Origin: Jannaschia helgolandensis
GTDB lineage: Bacteria > Pseudomonadota > Alphaproteobacteria > Rhodobacterales > Rhodobacteraceae
Direction: 5' to 3'
DNA: 64,000 nt
NCBI RefSeq assembly: GCF_900109285.1
Contig: NZ_FNZQ01000001.1
Span: forward strand, 649,001 to 713,000
Part shown: positions 8,160 to 18,548 of the stretch, piece after piece
Layout: every line of letters starts with the position of its first letter
Numbering within the stretch: the first letter of the stretch is position 1
Notes under the pieces: model-generated
What the model saw: only the letters and a program-made list of their open reading frames with translations
Told to the model about the DNA's origin: nothing
Databases searched by the model: none
Program-made: the position numbers and the translations under genes

Positions 8160-9575
8160 CTATCGCTGATAGGGATCTTCGAACCGGATGATATCGTCTT
8201 CGCCCAGATAGGCACCGGTCTGCACCTCGATCAATTCGACCGGAAGCTTGCCGGGGTTTTCGAGCCGGTGTCGCGCGCCCAGCGGAATGAACACCGACTC
8301 GTTCTCGCCCACCAGCGTGATTTCTTCGCCGTTCGTCACGCGCGCGGTGCCGGCGACGACGACCCAGTGTTCGGCCCGGTGGACATGGCTTTGCAGGCTC
8401 AGCGCCGCGCCCGGATCGACCACGATCCGCTTCACATGAAAGCGGTGCCCCTTGATCAGCGTCTCGAAGAACCCCCAGGGCCGGTGATCCTTGGGAAAGG
8501 TATCGGCCTGGGCGGCACCCATGGCGCGCAGTTGCGCGACCACGCCGCCCAATTCTCCGGACCGGCTGCGGTCGGCAATCAGGACCGCATCCGGCATGGC
8601 GATCGCGACGATGTCCCGCAGGCCCAGACCGACGATATGCTGCCCCGCGCTTTCCGACCGCAGCATCGTGTCCGCGCAATCCACCGCCAACGCCGGGCCA
8701 TGGGTCGCGGTGCCCGTTCCGTCGGTTGCAGCATGGCGATACACCGCATCCCAGCCCCCCAGATCAGACCAGTGCCCAGTGTATTCCACGACCGACAGGT
8801 TGTCGGCCTTTTCCATGATCGCGACATCGACCGAGACGTCATCGCAGGCAGCCCAGGGCTCTTCGGCCAGCCGCAAAAACCCAAGGTCCGGCCGGGCGCG
8901 GCCGATGGCATCGCGTATATTGGCCAGCATCTTGGGCGCATGGCGCGCGCAGGCGGCGATCATCGTGCGCGCGGTGAACAGAAAGACGCCCGAATTCCAG
9001 AGATGGCCGCCATCCGACATCATCGCCTCGGCCGTCGCCCGATCCGGCTTTTCGACAAAGCGCCGCAGCGGCGATGGGCTGGGAGCGTCGGGCGAGATTT
9101 CGAGGTATCCATACGCGGTTTCAGCCCGATCCGGGCGGATGCCGAAGGTGACGATACCGCCCGCCTGCGCCGTCGTTACCCCGGTCTGCACGGCGGCGCG
9201 AAAGGCGGGTGCGTCAGGCATATGATGATCGGACGGAGCGGCAAGGATCAACGCCTCCGGGTCGTGCTGCGCCAGCCGCAGCGCTGCGGCCAAGAGCGCC
9301 GGGGCCGTGTTGCGGGACGATGGCTCCAGCAGGACGGCGCCGGGGTCGATCCCGACTTCGGCCAGTTGTTGCGTGACGATGAAACGGAACGCCTGATTGG
9401 TCACGGTCACGGGCGCGGCGAAGCCCGGCCCCGAGAGACGCAGCGCGGTTTGCTGAAACAGGCTGGTGTCGCCGATCAAAGCCGCGAATTGCTTGGGATA
9501 GCTCTTGCGGGACAGGGGCCAGAGCCGCGTGCCCGATCCGCCGCACAGGATGACGGGCGTTATGGTCGTCGTCAT
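8160..9575 (-). CDS. manC: Bifunctional mannose-1-phosphate guanylyltransferase / mannose-6-phosphate isomerase
   Basis: Type II PMI-GMP enzyme (ManC/AlgA/XanB family) supplying GDP-mannose for polysaccharide synthesis. 471 residues. The N-terminal nucleotidyltransferase domain has VILCGGSGTRLWPLSRKSYP at about 8-27, SSRNTAPALLAAA and FVEKPD. The C-terminal cupin isomerase domain has RPWGFFETL, QSHVHRAEHWVVVAGTA and the metal-binding His/Glu set. ATG 9575 has GAGGAAA upstream and begins at the family's usual position; the open frame extends to 10004 without a convincing start. Same strand as the RTX gene and rfbA; no phosphomannomutase is visible in the window. Confidence 0.95.
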   Translation of the reverse strand: MTTTITPVILCGGSGTRLWPLSRKSYPKQFAALIGDTSLFQQTALRLSGPGFAAPVTVTNQAFRFIVTQQLAEVGIDPGAVLLEPSSRNTAPALLAAALRLAQHDPEALILAAPSDHHMPDAPAFRAAVQTGVTTAQAGGIVTFGIRPDRAETAYGYLEISPDAPSPSPLRRFVEKPDRATAEAMMSDGGHLWNSGVFLFTARTMIAACARHAPKMLANIRDAIGRARPDLGFLRLAEEPWAACDDVSVDVAIMEKADNLSVVEYTGHWSDLGGWDAVYRHAATDGTGTATHGPALAVDCADTMLRSESAGQHIVGLGLRDIVAIAMPDAVLIADRSRSGELGGVVAQLRAMGAAQADTFPKDHRPWGFFETLIKGHRFHVKRIVVDPGAALSLQSHVHRAEHWVVVAGTARVTNGEEITLVGENESVFIPLGARHRLENPGKLPVELIEVQTGAYLGEDDIIRFEDPYQR

Positions 9576-9652
9576 CGGCGGTTTCCTCGTTTCAACGCAG
9601 CACAAAGCATAGCCGACCCGGTCCCGCTTGCCACCCCGTGCGGGATCGCCCG

Positions 9653-10495
9653 TTACACCGCTGCAAGGCCATAGAATTGTATCGCCGTACCGCCCAGAAC
9701 CTGCGCCCGCTCGTTCGGCGTCAGCCCCGACAGCAGCATGCCGGTGGCGCTGACCCAGCCATCGTACGCGCCAACCATTTCCAGCACCGGCCAGTCGCTG
9801 CCCCACATCACGCGGTCGGGTCCGAATACCTGCAATACATGGTCGGCAACGGGTCGCAGCCTTTCGGCGGACCAGTCCTGCCCGGCCTCGTTTGCCAGCC
9901 CGGACAGTTTGCACATCACCTGTGGCAGGGCCGCCAGCCGCGCCATGTCGGCCCGCCAGCCATCGCCGGGATCGACCCCGCCCGCGATCAGTGGCTTGGC
10001 GCAATGGTTGATGACAAGTGGCAGTTCCGGGATGCCCTCAGCCACCTGCGCCAAAATCCGCAGATGCCGGGGCTGAACCAGTGTATCCAGCCGCAGGCCC
10101 CGCTCGGCGACGGCTCGCAGCCCTTGCACGACGGCGGGTCGCGCGATCCAGTCGGTGTCGTCGATATCCTGCAGCATCGGCCGGACGCCCTTCAGCTTTG
10201 GATCGCTCGCCAGATCCTCCAGCCGGTTTGCCACGTCTGCGGACTCCAGATCGACCCAGCCGACGACGCCCCGGACGAAGGGCGCATCCTTCGCCAGCGC
10301 CAGAAGAAACCGTGTCTCGGCTTCTGTTGCGGCAGCCTGAACAGCCACGGTGCCGTCGATGCCATGGCGCACCAGCAGAGGCAAAATATCTTCGGGCAGA
10401 ATATCCCGACGGATCGGCGCGACGCTGTCGTCCATCCAGTGATAATCGCCCCGTTCGACCCGCCAGAAATGCTGATGTGCGTCGATCCGATCCAT
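9653..10495 (-). CDS. Amidohydrolase family protein, L-fuconolactonase-like
   Basis: TIM-barrel metal-dependent hydrolase of the amidohydrolase_2 group (fuconolactonase / 2-pyrone-4,6-dicarboxylate lactonase relatives). 280 residues: N-terminal metal motif IDAHQHFW at 4-11, KGVRPMLQD in the middle, INHCAKP at about 166-172 and WGSDWPVLEM near the C-terminus, the usual set for sugar-lactonases of this family. Divergent from the mannitol-dehydrogenase-family gene with 75 bases between starts, which suggests that both belong to one sugar or sugar-acid catabolic route. Exact substrate not determinable; L-fucono- or galactonolactone type compounds are reasonable guesses. Confidence 0.85.
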   Translation of the reverse strand: MDRIDAHQHFWRVERGDYHWMDDSVAPIRRDILPEDILPLLVRHGIDGTVAVQAAATEAETRFLLALAKDAPFVRGVVGWVDLESADVANRLEDLASDPKLKGVRPMLQDIDDTDWIARPAVVQGLRAVAERGLRLDTLVQPRHLRILAQVAEGIPELPLVINHCAKPLIAGGVDPGDGWRADMARLAALPQVMCKLSGLANEAGQDWSAERLRPVADHVLQVFGPDRVMWGSDWPVLEMVGAYDGWVSATGMLLSGLTPNERAQVLGGTAIQFYGLAAV

Positions 10496-10570
10496 AGTCC
10501 TGCCCCGATGATGCTTGACGGATCCTGTATGGGCCGATCACAAGCGAAAGTTCCAGTCCGAGGAGGGGTC

Positions 10571-11695
10571 ATGACCCAGACACCCATCCTGCAATTCGGG
10601 ACCAGCCGGTTCCTACAGGCCCACGCGGACCTTTTCGTGTCCGAAGCGCGAACGGCGGGTCAGGACGTCGGCCCGATCGCCATCGTTCAATCCAGCGGTG
10701 ACCCTGCGCGCGCCAACCGTCTTGCCGCATTGACGCAAGGCTATGACGTTCGGATCGAAGGGCTGGAAAGCGGTCTCCCTATGCAACGTATCGCGCGGGT
10801 CACCAGCATCGCGCGCACTTTGTCGACGGCCAGCGATTGGCCCGAGGTCACGCGCGTGTTCGTCGACGAAGCGCGGATCGTTCTGTCGAATACCGGTGAC
10901 GACGGTTTTGCCCCGCGTCCCGGCGACACCGATGAAACCACGCGAATCCAAAGCCTCTCCTATCCGGCCAAGCTGACACGGTTGTTGCGCGCCCGGTTCG
11001 ATGTGGGCGGGGGGCCGCTCCAGATCATGCCGATGGAACTGGTAGCCGACAACGGCACCGTATTGCGCGACCGGGTTCTGGCCTTGGCGAAAGACCGTAC
11101 CTTCCGCGACTGGCTGAGCGTCCGCGTGATCTGGGTGAATTCACTGGTCGACCGCATCGTCTCGCAACCGCTGGAACCGGCGGGCGCGGTCACGGAGCCC
11201 TATGCGCTCTGGGCGATCGAGGATCAGCCGGACCTGATTTCGCCCTGCGACCACCCCTCCGTCCGAATCTTGCCCGACCTGAAGGACGTCCAAGCGCTGA
11301 AATTGTTCATCCTGAACCTGGCGCACACCTGGATGGCCGATCAGTGGTTGCAGGACCCGGAGTTCACGCCCGATCTGGTCCGCCTGTTCGTCGCCCGGCG
11401 CGAGGCGACGTTGCGACGACTTTTTAAGAGCGAGGTGCTGCCGGCCTTCGATGCCGCAGGCATGGGCGATACCGCGCGTGCCTATGTCGAAACAACGATC
11501 CAGCGGTTCGCCAACCCCTTTCTGGATCATCGGATCGAGGATATTGCCGGAAATCATGCACAAAAAGTCGACCGCCGTATCGGTGCATTCCTGACCTGGG
11601 CGCAGGCGAAGGGGGATGTTACGCCCAAACCCATCCTGTCGCGCATCGCGAAACGGGTTCGGGCGGCAGGCGCATCCTGGACAGAGGCCCCGTAA
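10571..11695 (+). CDS. Mannitol dehydrogenase family protein (UxaB-type reductase-like)
   Basis: NAD(P)-dependent polyol or uronate oxidoreductase of the long-chain mannitol dehydrogenase family, closest in layout to tagaturonate reductase. 374 residues, shorter than the about 480 usual for UxaB. N-terminal ILQFGTSRFLQAHADLF is the family's opening block; MELVADNGTVLRDRVLALA and the catalytic-region WVNSLVDRIVSQP and PDLKDVQALKLFILNLAHT match the C-terminal Mannitol_dh_C domain (Lys in KLFILN). The ATG follows AGGAGG at ideal spacing. Divergent from the lactonase-like gene. Substrate unknown. Confidence 0.85.
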   Translation: MTQTPILQFGTSRFLQAHADLFVSEARTAGQDVGPIAIVQSSGDPARANRLAALTQGYDVRIEGLESGLPMQRIARVTSIARTLSTASDWPEVTRVFVDEARIVLSNTGDDGFAPRPGDTDETTRIQSLSYPAKLTRLLRARFDVGGGPLQIMPMELVADNGTVLRDRVLALAKDRTFRDWLSVRVIWVNSLVDRIVSQPLEPAGAVTEPYALWAIEDQPDLISPCDHPSVRILPDLKDVQALKLFILNLAHTWMADQWLQDPEFTPDLVRLFVARREATLRRLFKSEVLPAFDAAGMGDTARAYVETTIQRFANPFLDHRIEDIAGNHAQKVDRRIGAFLTWAQAKGDVTPKPILSRIAKRVRAAGASWTEAP

Positions 11696-11732
11696 TTTCG
11701 TGTTTCAGGGCGGTGCAGGACAGGAGCCGGGC

Positions 11733-12575
11733 CTAACGCCGCATCGCAACCGTTCCCAACCCTGCGACTACCAGAACGGCCAGACCGGCAAGGGCGAGGC
11801 GGTCGGGAAAGGTGCCGAAGACTGCAAGGCCCAGCACAGTGGCCGAGATCAGCTGGAAATACACGAAAGGTGCCAGAACCGTCGCCCCCGTCCGCCGGTA
11901 CGCAATCACCAGCAGCAGGTTACCCGACGCCGATGCAACCCCCGACAGAAGCGTCAACCAGAGGATCGGGGCGGTCAGGGCCGGCACATCGACCAGGCCG
12001 GGCGGGGTCAGCAGGACCGTTCCCAACACCGTCTGCGACAGCATCATCTGGCGCGGTGGCGCAAGATGCACCAACCACCGCGAGGCGGTCAAAAAAGCAC
12101 CGTAGAAAAGCCCCGCCAACAGCGCGAACCCCAGGCCTGGCGTCATGCCGAACCCCGGTTGCACCACCAGCAATACGCCGCAGAATCCCAACGCCAAGAA
12201 CACGGATTGCAGCCGCGTGACCCGTTCACCCAGCAGTCGGACCGACAGGACATAGCTGAAGATCGGACCGACGAAGAACGCGCCGAATACGGTTGCGATA
12301 TCCTCGGTCCGAAGCGCGGTCAGTATGCTGGCGATCCCTGCCGCGATCAGCCCTGCGCGCAGCCAGACGCGCCAGTCGCGATACAGCGTCCATTGCACCC
12401 GGCCACCCAAAATCAGCGCAATCATCATCGCCCCGACGGCAAAGCGGCTGAAGGCCACGAAGAACGCCGAGACGCCGTGCTCGCCGGTCAACAGCTTGCC
12501 CGCCGTATCCCCCAGCGGAATCAGCGACATGGCGACAAACATCAGCGCCACTGATCCAAGCGTCTCGCGGTTCAT
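11733..12575 (-). CDS. DMT superfamily (EamA) transporter
   Basis: Inner-membrane exporter-type protein with about ten hydrophobic helices in 280 residues and two EamA halves. The first half has GDTAGKLLTGEHGVSAFFV and ALRTEDIATVFGAFFVGP; the second half has PGLGFALLAGLFYGAFLTAS and VYFQLISATVLGLAVFG. ATG 12575. It stands alone, convergent with the dehydrogenase gene and divergent from dacB. Substrate cannot be predicted; homologues export amino acids, metabolites or riboflavin-like compounds. Confidence 0.87.
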   Translation of the reverse strand: MNRETLGSVALMFVAMSLIPLGDTAGKLLTGEHGVSAFFVAFSRFAVGAMMIALILGGRVQWTLYRDWRVWLRAGLIAAGIASILTALRTEDIATVFGAFFVGPIFSYVLSVRLLGERVTRLQSVFLALGFCGVLLVVQPGFGMTPGLGFALLAGLFYGAFLTASRWLVHLAPPRQMMLSQTVLGTVLLTPPGLVDVPALTAPILWLTLLSGVASASGNLLLVIAYRRTGATVLAPFVYFQLISATVLGLAVFGTFPDRLALAGLAVLVVAGLGTVAMRR

Positions 12576-12684
12576 GGGGCGTCGCTATCATCTGGCCCGG
12601 ATGCTGCCCAGTGTGCGATCCGCACTTCACAACCCCCCAATCCCCATGCATCAATAATTTAACTTGGGAGATGAGGTGATCGGG

Positions 12685-14133
12685 ATGCAAAGACGGTTCT
12701 TTCTGACGGGTGCGCTGACGACCGTGGCGCTTCCGGCCTGTGCGAATGCGCCGGATTACTCTTCGCGCCCGGCTGCCAGACCGGCGGATGCCCTGATCCG
12801 GTCCGCTCCCGGTGCCGACCGTCTGGTCGAGGAGGCGGGGCTGGGCGGCAAGGTCGGATTCGTCCTGTCCGATGCAAACTCGGGTGAGGTCCTGGAAACC
12901 TACAATCCGCTGCGTCCGTTACCGCCCGCGTCCGTTGCCAAGGCAGCGACCTCCCTTTACGCGCTCGAGACGCTGGGCGCAGGGTTCCGGTTCGAGACGC
13001 GGCTGATCGCGACCGGTCCGATCAGAAACGGTCGGCTGAACGGCGATCTGGTTCTGGTGGGCGGTGGCGACCCGTCGCTCGATAGCGACGGGCTGTATGA
13101 CCTGGCCGCGCAGGCGAAGGCTGCTGGCGTGCGTGAAGTGACCGGCAGACTTCTGGTTGACAGCTCGGCCCTGCCGTCCATCGACCGCATCGACCGGACC
13201 CAGTCCGATACGGTCGGCTATAACCCCGCGATCGGCGGTCTGAACCTCAATTTCAACCGGGTACATTTTTCGTGGACCCGCACGGGCAACTCCTACACCA
13301 CCGCGATGGCCGGACGGACCGAGCGATTCCGCCCCGCCGTTAACACGTCGACCATGCGCGTCGTGGACCGGTCGCTGCCGGTCTATACCTATGACCGTGT
13401 GGGCGATGTAGATGTCTGGTCGGTTGCACGCGGGCAATTGGGCAATACAGGATCGCGCTGGCTGCCGGTCCGCAACCCCGACCTTTATGCCGGGGATGTG
13501 CTTCGCACGATGTTGCGCACGAACGGGATCGTCGTGCCCGCCGCGCAACGCGGTCGCGGGCAGGGCACGGTTATTGGCCTGACCCAAAGCGCGTCTCTGG
13601 ATCGGATCGTGAACTCCCTGCTGCGATTCTCCACCAACCTCGTGGCTGAGGTTCTGGGCCTGACCGCCACCGCGCGCAATACGGGTCCGCCCCGCAACCT
13701 GGGCGCATCGGCGGATACGATGTCCAACTGGGTGATGCAGCGCACGAGGGCCCGCCGCCCGGATTTCGACGATCATTCGGGCTTGAACGGTACCACACGG
13801 ATTTCTGCGTCCGACATGGTGCAACTGCTGACTGCGCCAGGCGCGCAGGCGCGGTTGCAGCCGTTGATGAAGGAGTTGACGCTGGATGGTCCGCCGCGTC
13901 AGCCGGTGCGGGCAAAGACAGGCTCCCTGAATTTCGTGTCGGGACTGGCCGGTTATTTCAATGCCCGGTCCGGCCGCCAACTGGCCTTTGCGACATTCTG
14001 CGCGGATATCGACCGCCGCGCTGGTCTGTCGATCGATCAGCGGGATCGTCCGGCGGGCGGGTCCGCCTGGAGCCGCCGGTCGCGGTCGCTGCAATTCGAC
14101 CTGATCGAACGCTGGGCAATGGTTCACCAGTGA
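12685..14133 (+). CDS. dacB: D-alanyl-D-alanine carboxypeptidase/endopeptidase (PBP4)
   Basis: Periplasmic class C penicillin-binding protein trimming or cleaving peptidoglycan cross-links. 482 residues. An N-terminal export signal MQRRFFLTGALTTVALPACA is followed by a cysteine (position 19) that may be a lipoprotein site, though Pro at -2 makes the lipobox imperfect. Catalytic motifs: SVAK at 83-86, STN at 316-318 and KTG at 411-413, all intact. GGGDPSLDS is typical of PBP4. ATG 12685 has GAGGTGATCGGG upstream; a TTG at 12664 is less likely. The stop overlaps the GTG start of trmL. Confidence 0.95.
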   Translation: MQRRFFLTGALTTVALPACANAPDYSSRPAARPADALIRSAPGADRLVEEAGLGGKVGFVLSDANSGEVLETYNPLRPLPPASVAKAATSLYALETLGAGFRFETRLIATGPIRNGRLNGDLVLVGGGDPSLDSDGLYDLAAQAKAAGVREVTGRLLVDSSALPSIDRIDRTQSDTVGYNPAIGGLNLNFNRVHFSWTRTGNSYTTAMAGRTERFRPAVNTSTMRVVDRSLPVYTYDRVGDVDVWSVARGQLGNTGSRWLPVRNPDLYAGDVLRTMLRTNGIVVPAAQRGRGQGTVIGLTQSASLDRIVNSLLRFSTNLVAEVLGLTATARNTGPPRNLGASADTMSNWVMQRTRARRPDFDDHSGLNGTTRISASDMVQLLTAPGAQARLQPLMKELTLDGPPRQPVRAKTGSLNFVSGLAGYFNARSGRQLAFATFCADIDRRAGLSIDQRDRPAGGSAWSRRSRSLQFDLIERWAMVHQ

Positions 14134-14597
14134 CGGCATCGCGACCTGCAATCGTGCTTGTGCGACCGGAAATCGCGGGCAACACCGGATCGGTCGGGCG
14201 AACCTGCGTGGCGCTGGACCTGGATCTGTGCCTGATCCGCCCCTATGGATTCGAGATCACGGACCGCAATGTGCGTCGCGCGGGGCTGGATTACTGGAAA
14301 CACGTTCGTCTGTATGAATACGACAGCTGGGACGACTTCCTGATCCGCCGTGCGCCGCGCCCGGAGGCCATGTTCCTGTTCGAGGAGTATGGCGCGCGCA
14401 GCTTTTATAACGTTGATTATACACCGGACTTCCATCTTGTCTTCGGACAGGAAACCCTCGGTCTGGGCAAGGCGGAGCTGTCCGGACATGAAGATCGTCT
14501 GGTCAAGCTGCCGATGCGGTCGCCGCACATCCGTTCGCTGAATCTGGCCAACGCCGCGACGGCGGCGTCATATCAGGCATTGCGCGGCATCTTGTGA
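14130..14597 (+). CDS. trmL: tRNA (cytidine(34)-2'-O)-methyltransferase TrmL
   Basis: SPOUT-class methyltransferase modifying the wobble base of tRNA-Leu isoacceptors. 155 residues, full length. N-terminal PEIAGNTGSVGRTCVAL, central LDYWKHVRLYEYDSWDDF and C-terminal knot motifs FGQETLGLGK and RSLNLANAATAASY are diagnostic. Start is GTG 14130, overlapping the dacB stop by 4 bases (GTGA); no other start fits the family N-terminus. Confidence 0.95.
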   Translation: MTASRPAIVLVRPEIAGNTGSVGRTCVALDLDLCLIRPYGFEITDRNVRRAGLDYWKHVRLYEYDSWDDFLIRRAPRPEAMFLFEEYGARSFYNVDYTPDFHLVFGQETLGLGKAELSGHEDRLVKLPMRSPHIRSLNLANAATAASYQALRGIL

Positions 14598-14626
14598 GTG
14601 CCGCGCGCGCTCAATAGGGTTTCGGG

Positions 14627-14935
14627 ATGGATCAGAACGCTCTCCAGGAAGAAGTCGCCAGCCTGCGCCGTGAGTTGGCCCGCCTGAATCGTCACCGCTT
14701 CATTCAGATTCACAACTCGGTGCCGCGGCTGATCCTGTTTCAACTTTATCGCGGTCTGGCGTTCGGCCTGGGTTCGGTTCTGGGGGCCACAGTGGTGCTG
14801 TCGGTGCTGGTCTGGTCGCTGGCCCAGATCAATTTCATACCGGTCATAGGTGATTGGGCGACGCAGGTTCTGGACGTCATCCAGCCCAATCTCGACGTGG
14901 ATGTGGAGGTTCAGGATAAACCCGATCAACCCTGA
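14627..14935 (+). CDS. DUF5665 family membrane protein
   Basis: 102-residue protein with an N-terminal helix rich in charged residues (DQNALQEEVASLRRELARL, likely coiled coil), the block NSVPRLILFQLYRGLAFGLG and a membrane segment at about 46-70, followed by an acidic tail DVDVEVQDKPDQP. This is the DUF5665 layout, common in Rhodobacteraceae; function unknown. It follows trmL by 29 bases on the same strand and may be co-transcribed. Confidence 0.82.
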   Translation: MDQNALQEEVASLRRELARLNRHRFIQIHNSVPRLILFQLYRGLAFGLGSVLGATVVLSVLVWSLAQINFIPVIGDWATQVLDVIQPNLDVDVEVQDKPDQP

Positions 14936-15071
14936 GATTTCAGGGGTGATCCACGGGTGACCCGCGTCGGATATGGGTCACCCGTATCGGATCGCACGAA
15001 AAGAGAGAATGGGGCGCGAAACGGTGCGAAGCTGCGCGGAGTTGGGCGCGGGACATACAGGGAGAGATCAC

Positions 15072-15347
15072 ATGGAAGAGTTTCTGCAGGGCCTCGGCAC
15101 AGTCGTCTTCGTGCTGCTGGCGCTTATCGGCCTCGTCGTCGGCGCGGTCGCGGGCAAGCTGACGGGCCGGAGCGTGGCGCTCTACGCCCTGATCGGCGCG
15201 CTCGCCGCGATTGCGACGCCGTTCCTGCTGGCGGCGCTGGGCATCACGGTATTGGCGGCGGGCGGTGTGCTGCTGGTGGTGATCGTGGGGGCCATCGGCG
15301 CGGCAGTCGTCGTGGGTTTGGTGCGGGCGGTTAGTGGCCGAAAGTAA
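15072..15347 (+). CDS. Small hydrophobic membrane protein, 91 aa
   Basis: Predicted inner-membrane protein almost entirely made of three hydrophobic Gly/Ala/Val-rich helices (about 8-30, 38-58, 60-82) with little polar loop and a short basic end (AVSGRK). ATG 15072 follows GGAGAGATCAC; an upstream in-frame start (14973) lacks a ribosome site. I do not recognise a named family. Real expression is likely because of the good ribosome site and regular codon use. Confidence 0.65.
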   Translation: MEEFLQGLGTVVFVLLALIGLVVGAVAGKLTGRSVALYALIGALAAIATPFLLAALGITVLAAGGVLLVVIVGAIGAAVVVGLVRAVSGRK

Positions 15348-15500
15348 GGGACAGACTTTGTACAGGTAGAGCGAGGCTGGCACTTGGTTGATCTGAGTAC
15401 CAGCCTTCGGAAAGCCAGGTTTCCGGATATCAACCAGACAGGAAATAGTCTGATCCGTTGCCCGCAGTCCCATGAGCTGCCGCGACCGGCATAAGGGTGA

Positions 15501-17735
<2,235 letters not shown>

Positions 17736-17914
17736 GCGTGCCTCTGGAGCGTCGGACAATACCAGTATCTATTGCGCATCCCGCCTGTCGCAAGGCTGCC
17801 GGCGCATGCTCCTGACATGGGCGGCCTCTGATGATCTCTTGCATGACCGGCTCGCAGGCGGCTATTCCGGTTCACGACCTTCAAATCGCGACCGACCTAC
17901 GCCGGAGATTTCCC

Positions 17915-18226
17915 ATGCGCGCACGCATCTACAAGCCCGCCCGGACTGCCATGTCGTCGGGCACGGCCAATACGCATGAATGGCTGCTGGAATTCGTCAA
18001 CGAGACCCCGCGCGAAATCGACCCGCTGACCGGCTGGACCGGATCGCGCGACATGCAGGCTCAGGTCACGCTGAGGTTCGAGACGCAGAAGGAGGCCGAG
18101 GAATATGCCCGTGACCGGGGCATCGAATATACCGTCCTGCGTCCGCACAGCCGCCGCGCCAACCTGCGTGCAGGTGGCTATGGCGAAAATTTCGCCACCA
18201 ACCGGCGTGGCGTCTGGACGCATTGA
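17915..18226 (+). CDS. NADH dehydrogenase accessory subunit, NDUFS4-like (ETC complex I conserved region)
   Basis: 103-residue homologue of the mitochondrial 18-kDa complex I subunit. Family markers: [14 protein letters not shown], the [22 protein letters not shown] core with the conserved GWTGS turn, and a C-terminal [17 protein letters not shown]-type end. Alphaproteobacterial complex I (known from Paracoccus) carries such supernumerary subunits; the gene is usually, as here, away from the nuo operon. ATG 17915 has GGAGATTTCCC upstream. It sits just upstream of tRNA-Arg. A second such subunit (NDUFS6-like) is at 42826. Confidence 0.9.
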   Translation: MRARIYKPARTAMSSGTANTHEWLLEFVNETPREIDPLTGWTGSRDMQAQVTLRFETQKEAEEYARDRGIEYTVLRPHSRRANLRAGGYGENFATNRRGVWTH

Positions 18227-18324
18227 TAGGGTATCGATCTTTACTCGGATGAGAAATCCGGGCAGTCATCGCAGTGTCAGGTCGCCCGGTCGAACTTCTC
18301 GGTATCGGAAGGGCGCGTCCCTGC

Positions 18325-18401
18325 GGGCCCATAGCTCAGCTGGATAGAGCAGCCGACTTCTAATCGGCAGGTCGAGGGTTCGAATCCTTCTGGGCCCGCC
18401 A
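18325..18401 (+). tRNA. tRNA-Arg (anticodon TCT)
   Basis: Complete cloverleaf: acceptor GGGCCCA pairing with TGGGCCC, D-arm AGCTCAGCTGGATAGAGC, anticodon stem GCCGA/TCGGC with loop CTTCTAA (anticodon TCT, reads AGA), T-arm GGTTCGAATCC, discriminator G and encoded CCA at 18399-18401. Confidence 0.97.
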
Positions 18402-18548
18402 CCTGACCTGTCGAAGGGTTCAGGCGCCATACGGTGCGCATGGCACGGGACCGAGGGACGACCTGTCGGAAAGCGTCGGCTGAACCTGATCTTGGCACGT
18501 TACGACACGCCAGGGGACCATGCGCCTTATGGCGTTCGGCAAGTCTTT

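Noticed and set aside
8159-8171. CTATC-GCT-GATAG hairpin at the end of manC
   Set aside because: Only five pairs and no T-run; not called as a terminator.
8268-9674. 468-codon open frame on the + strand
   Set aside because: Antisense of manC, which has full PMI-GMP motifs; no family similarity seen in the + frame.
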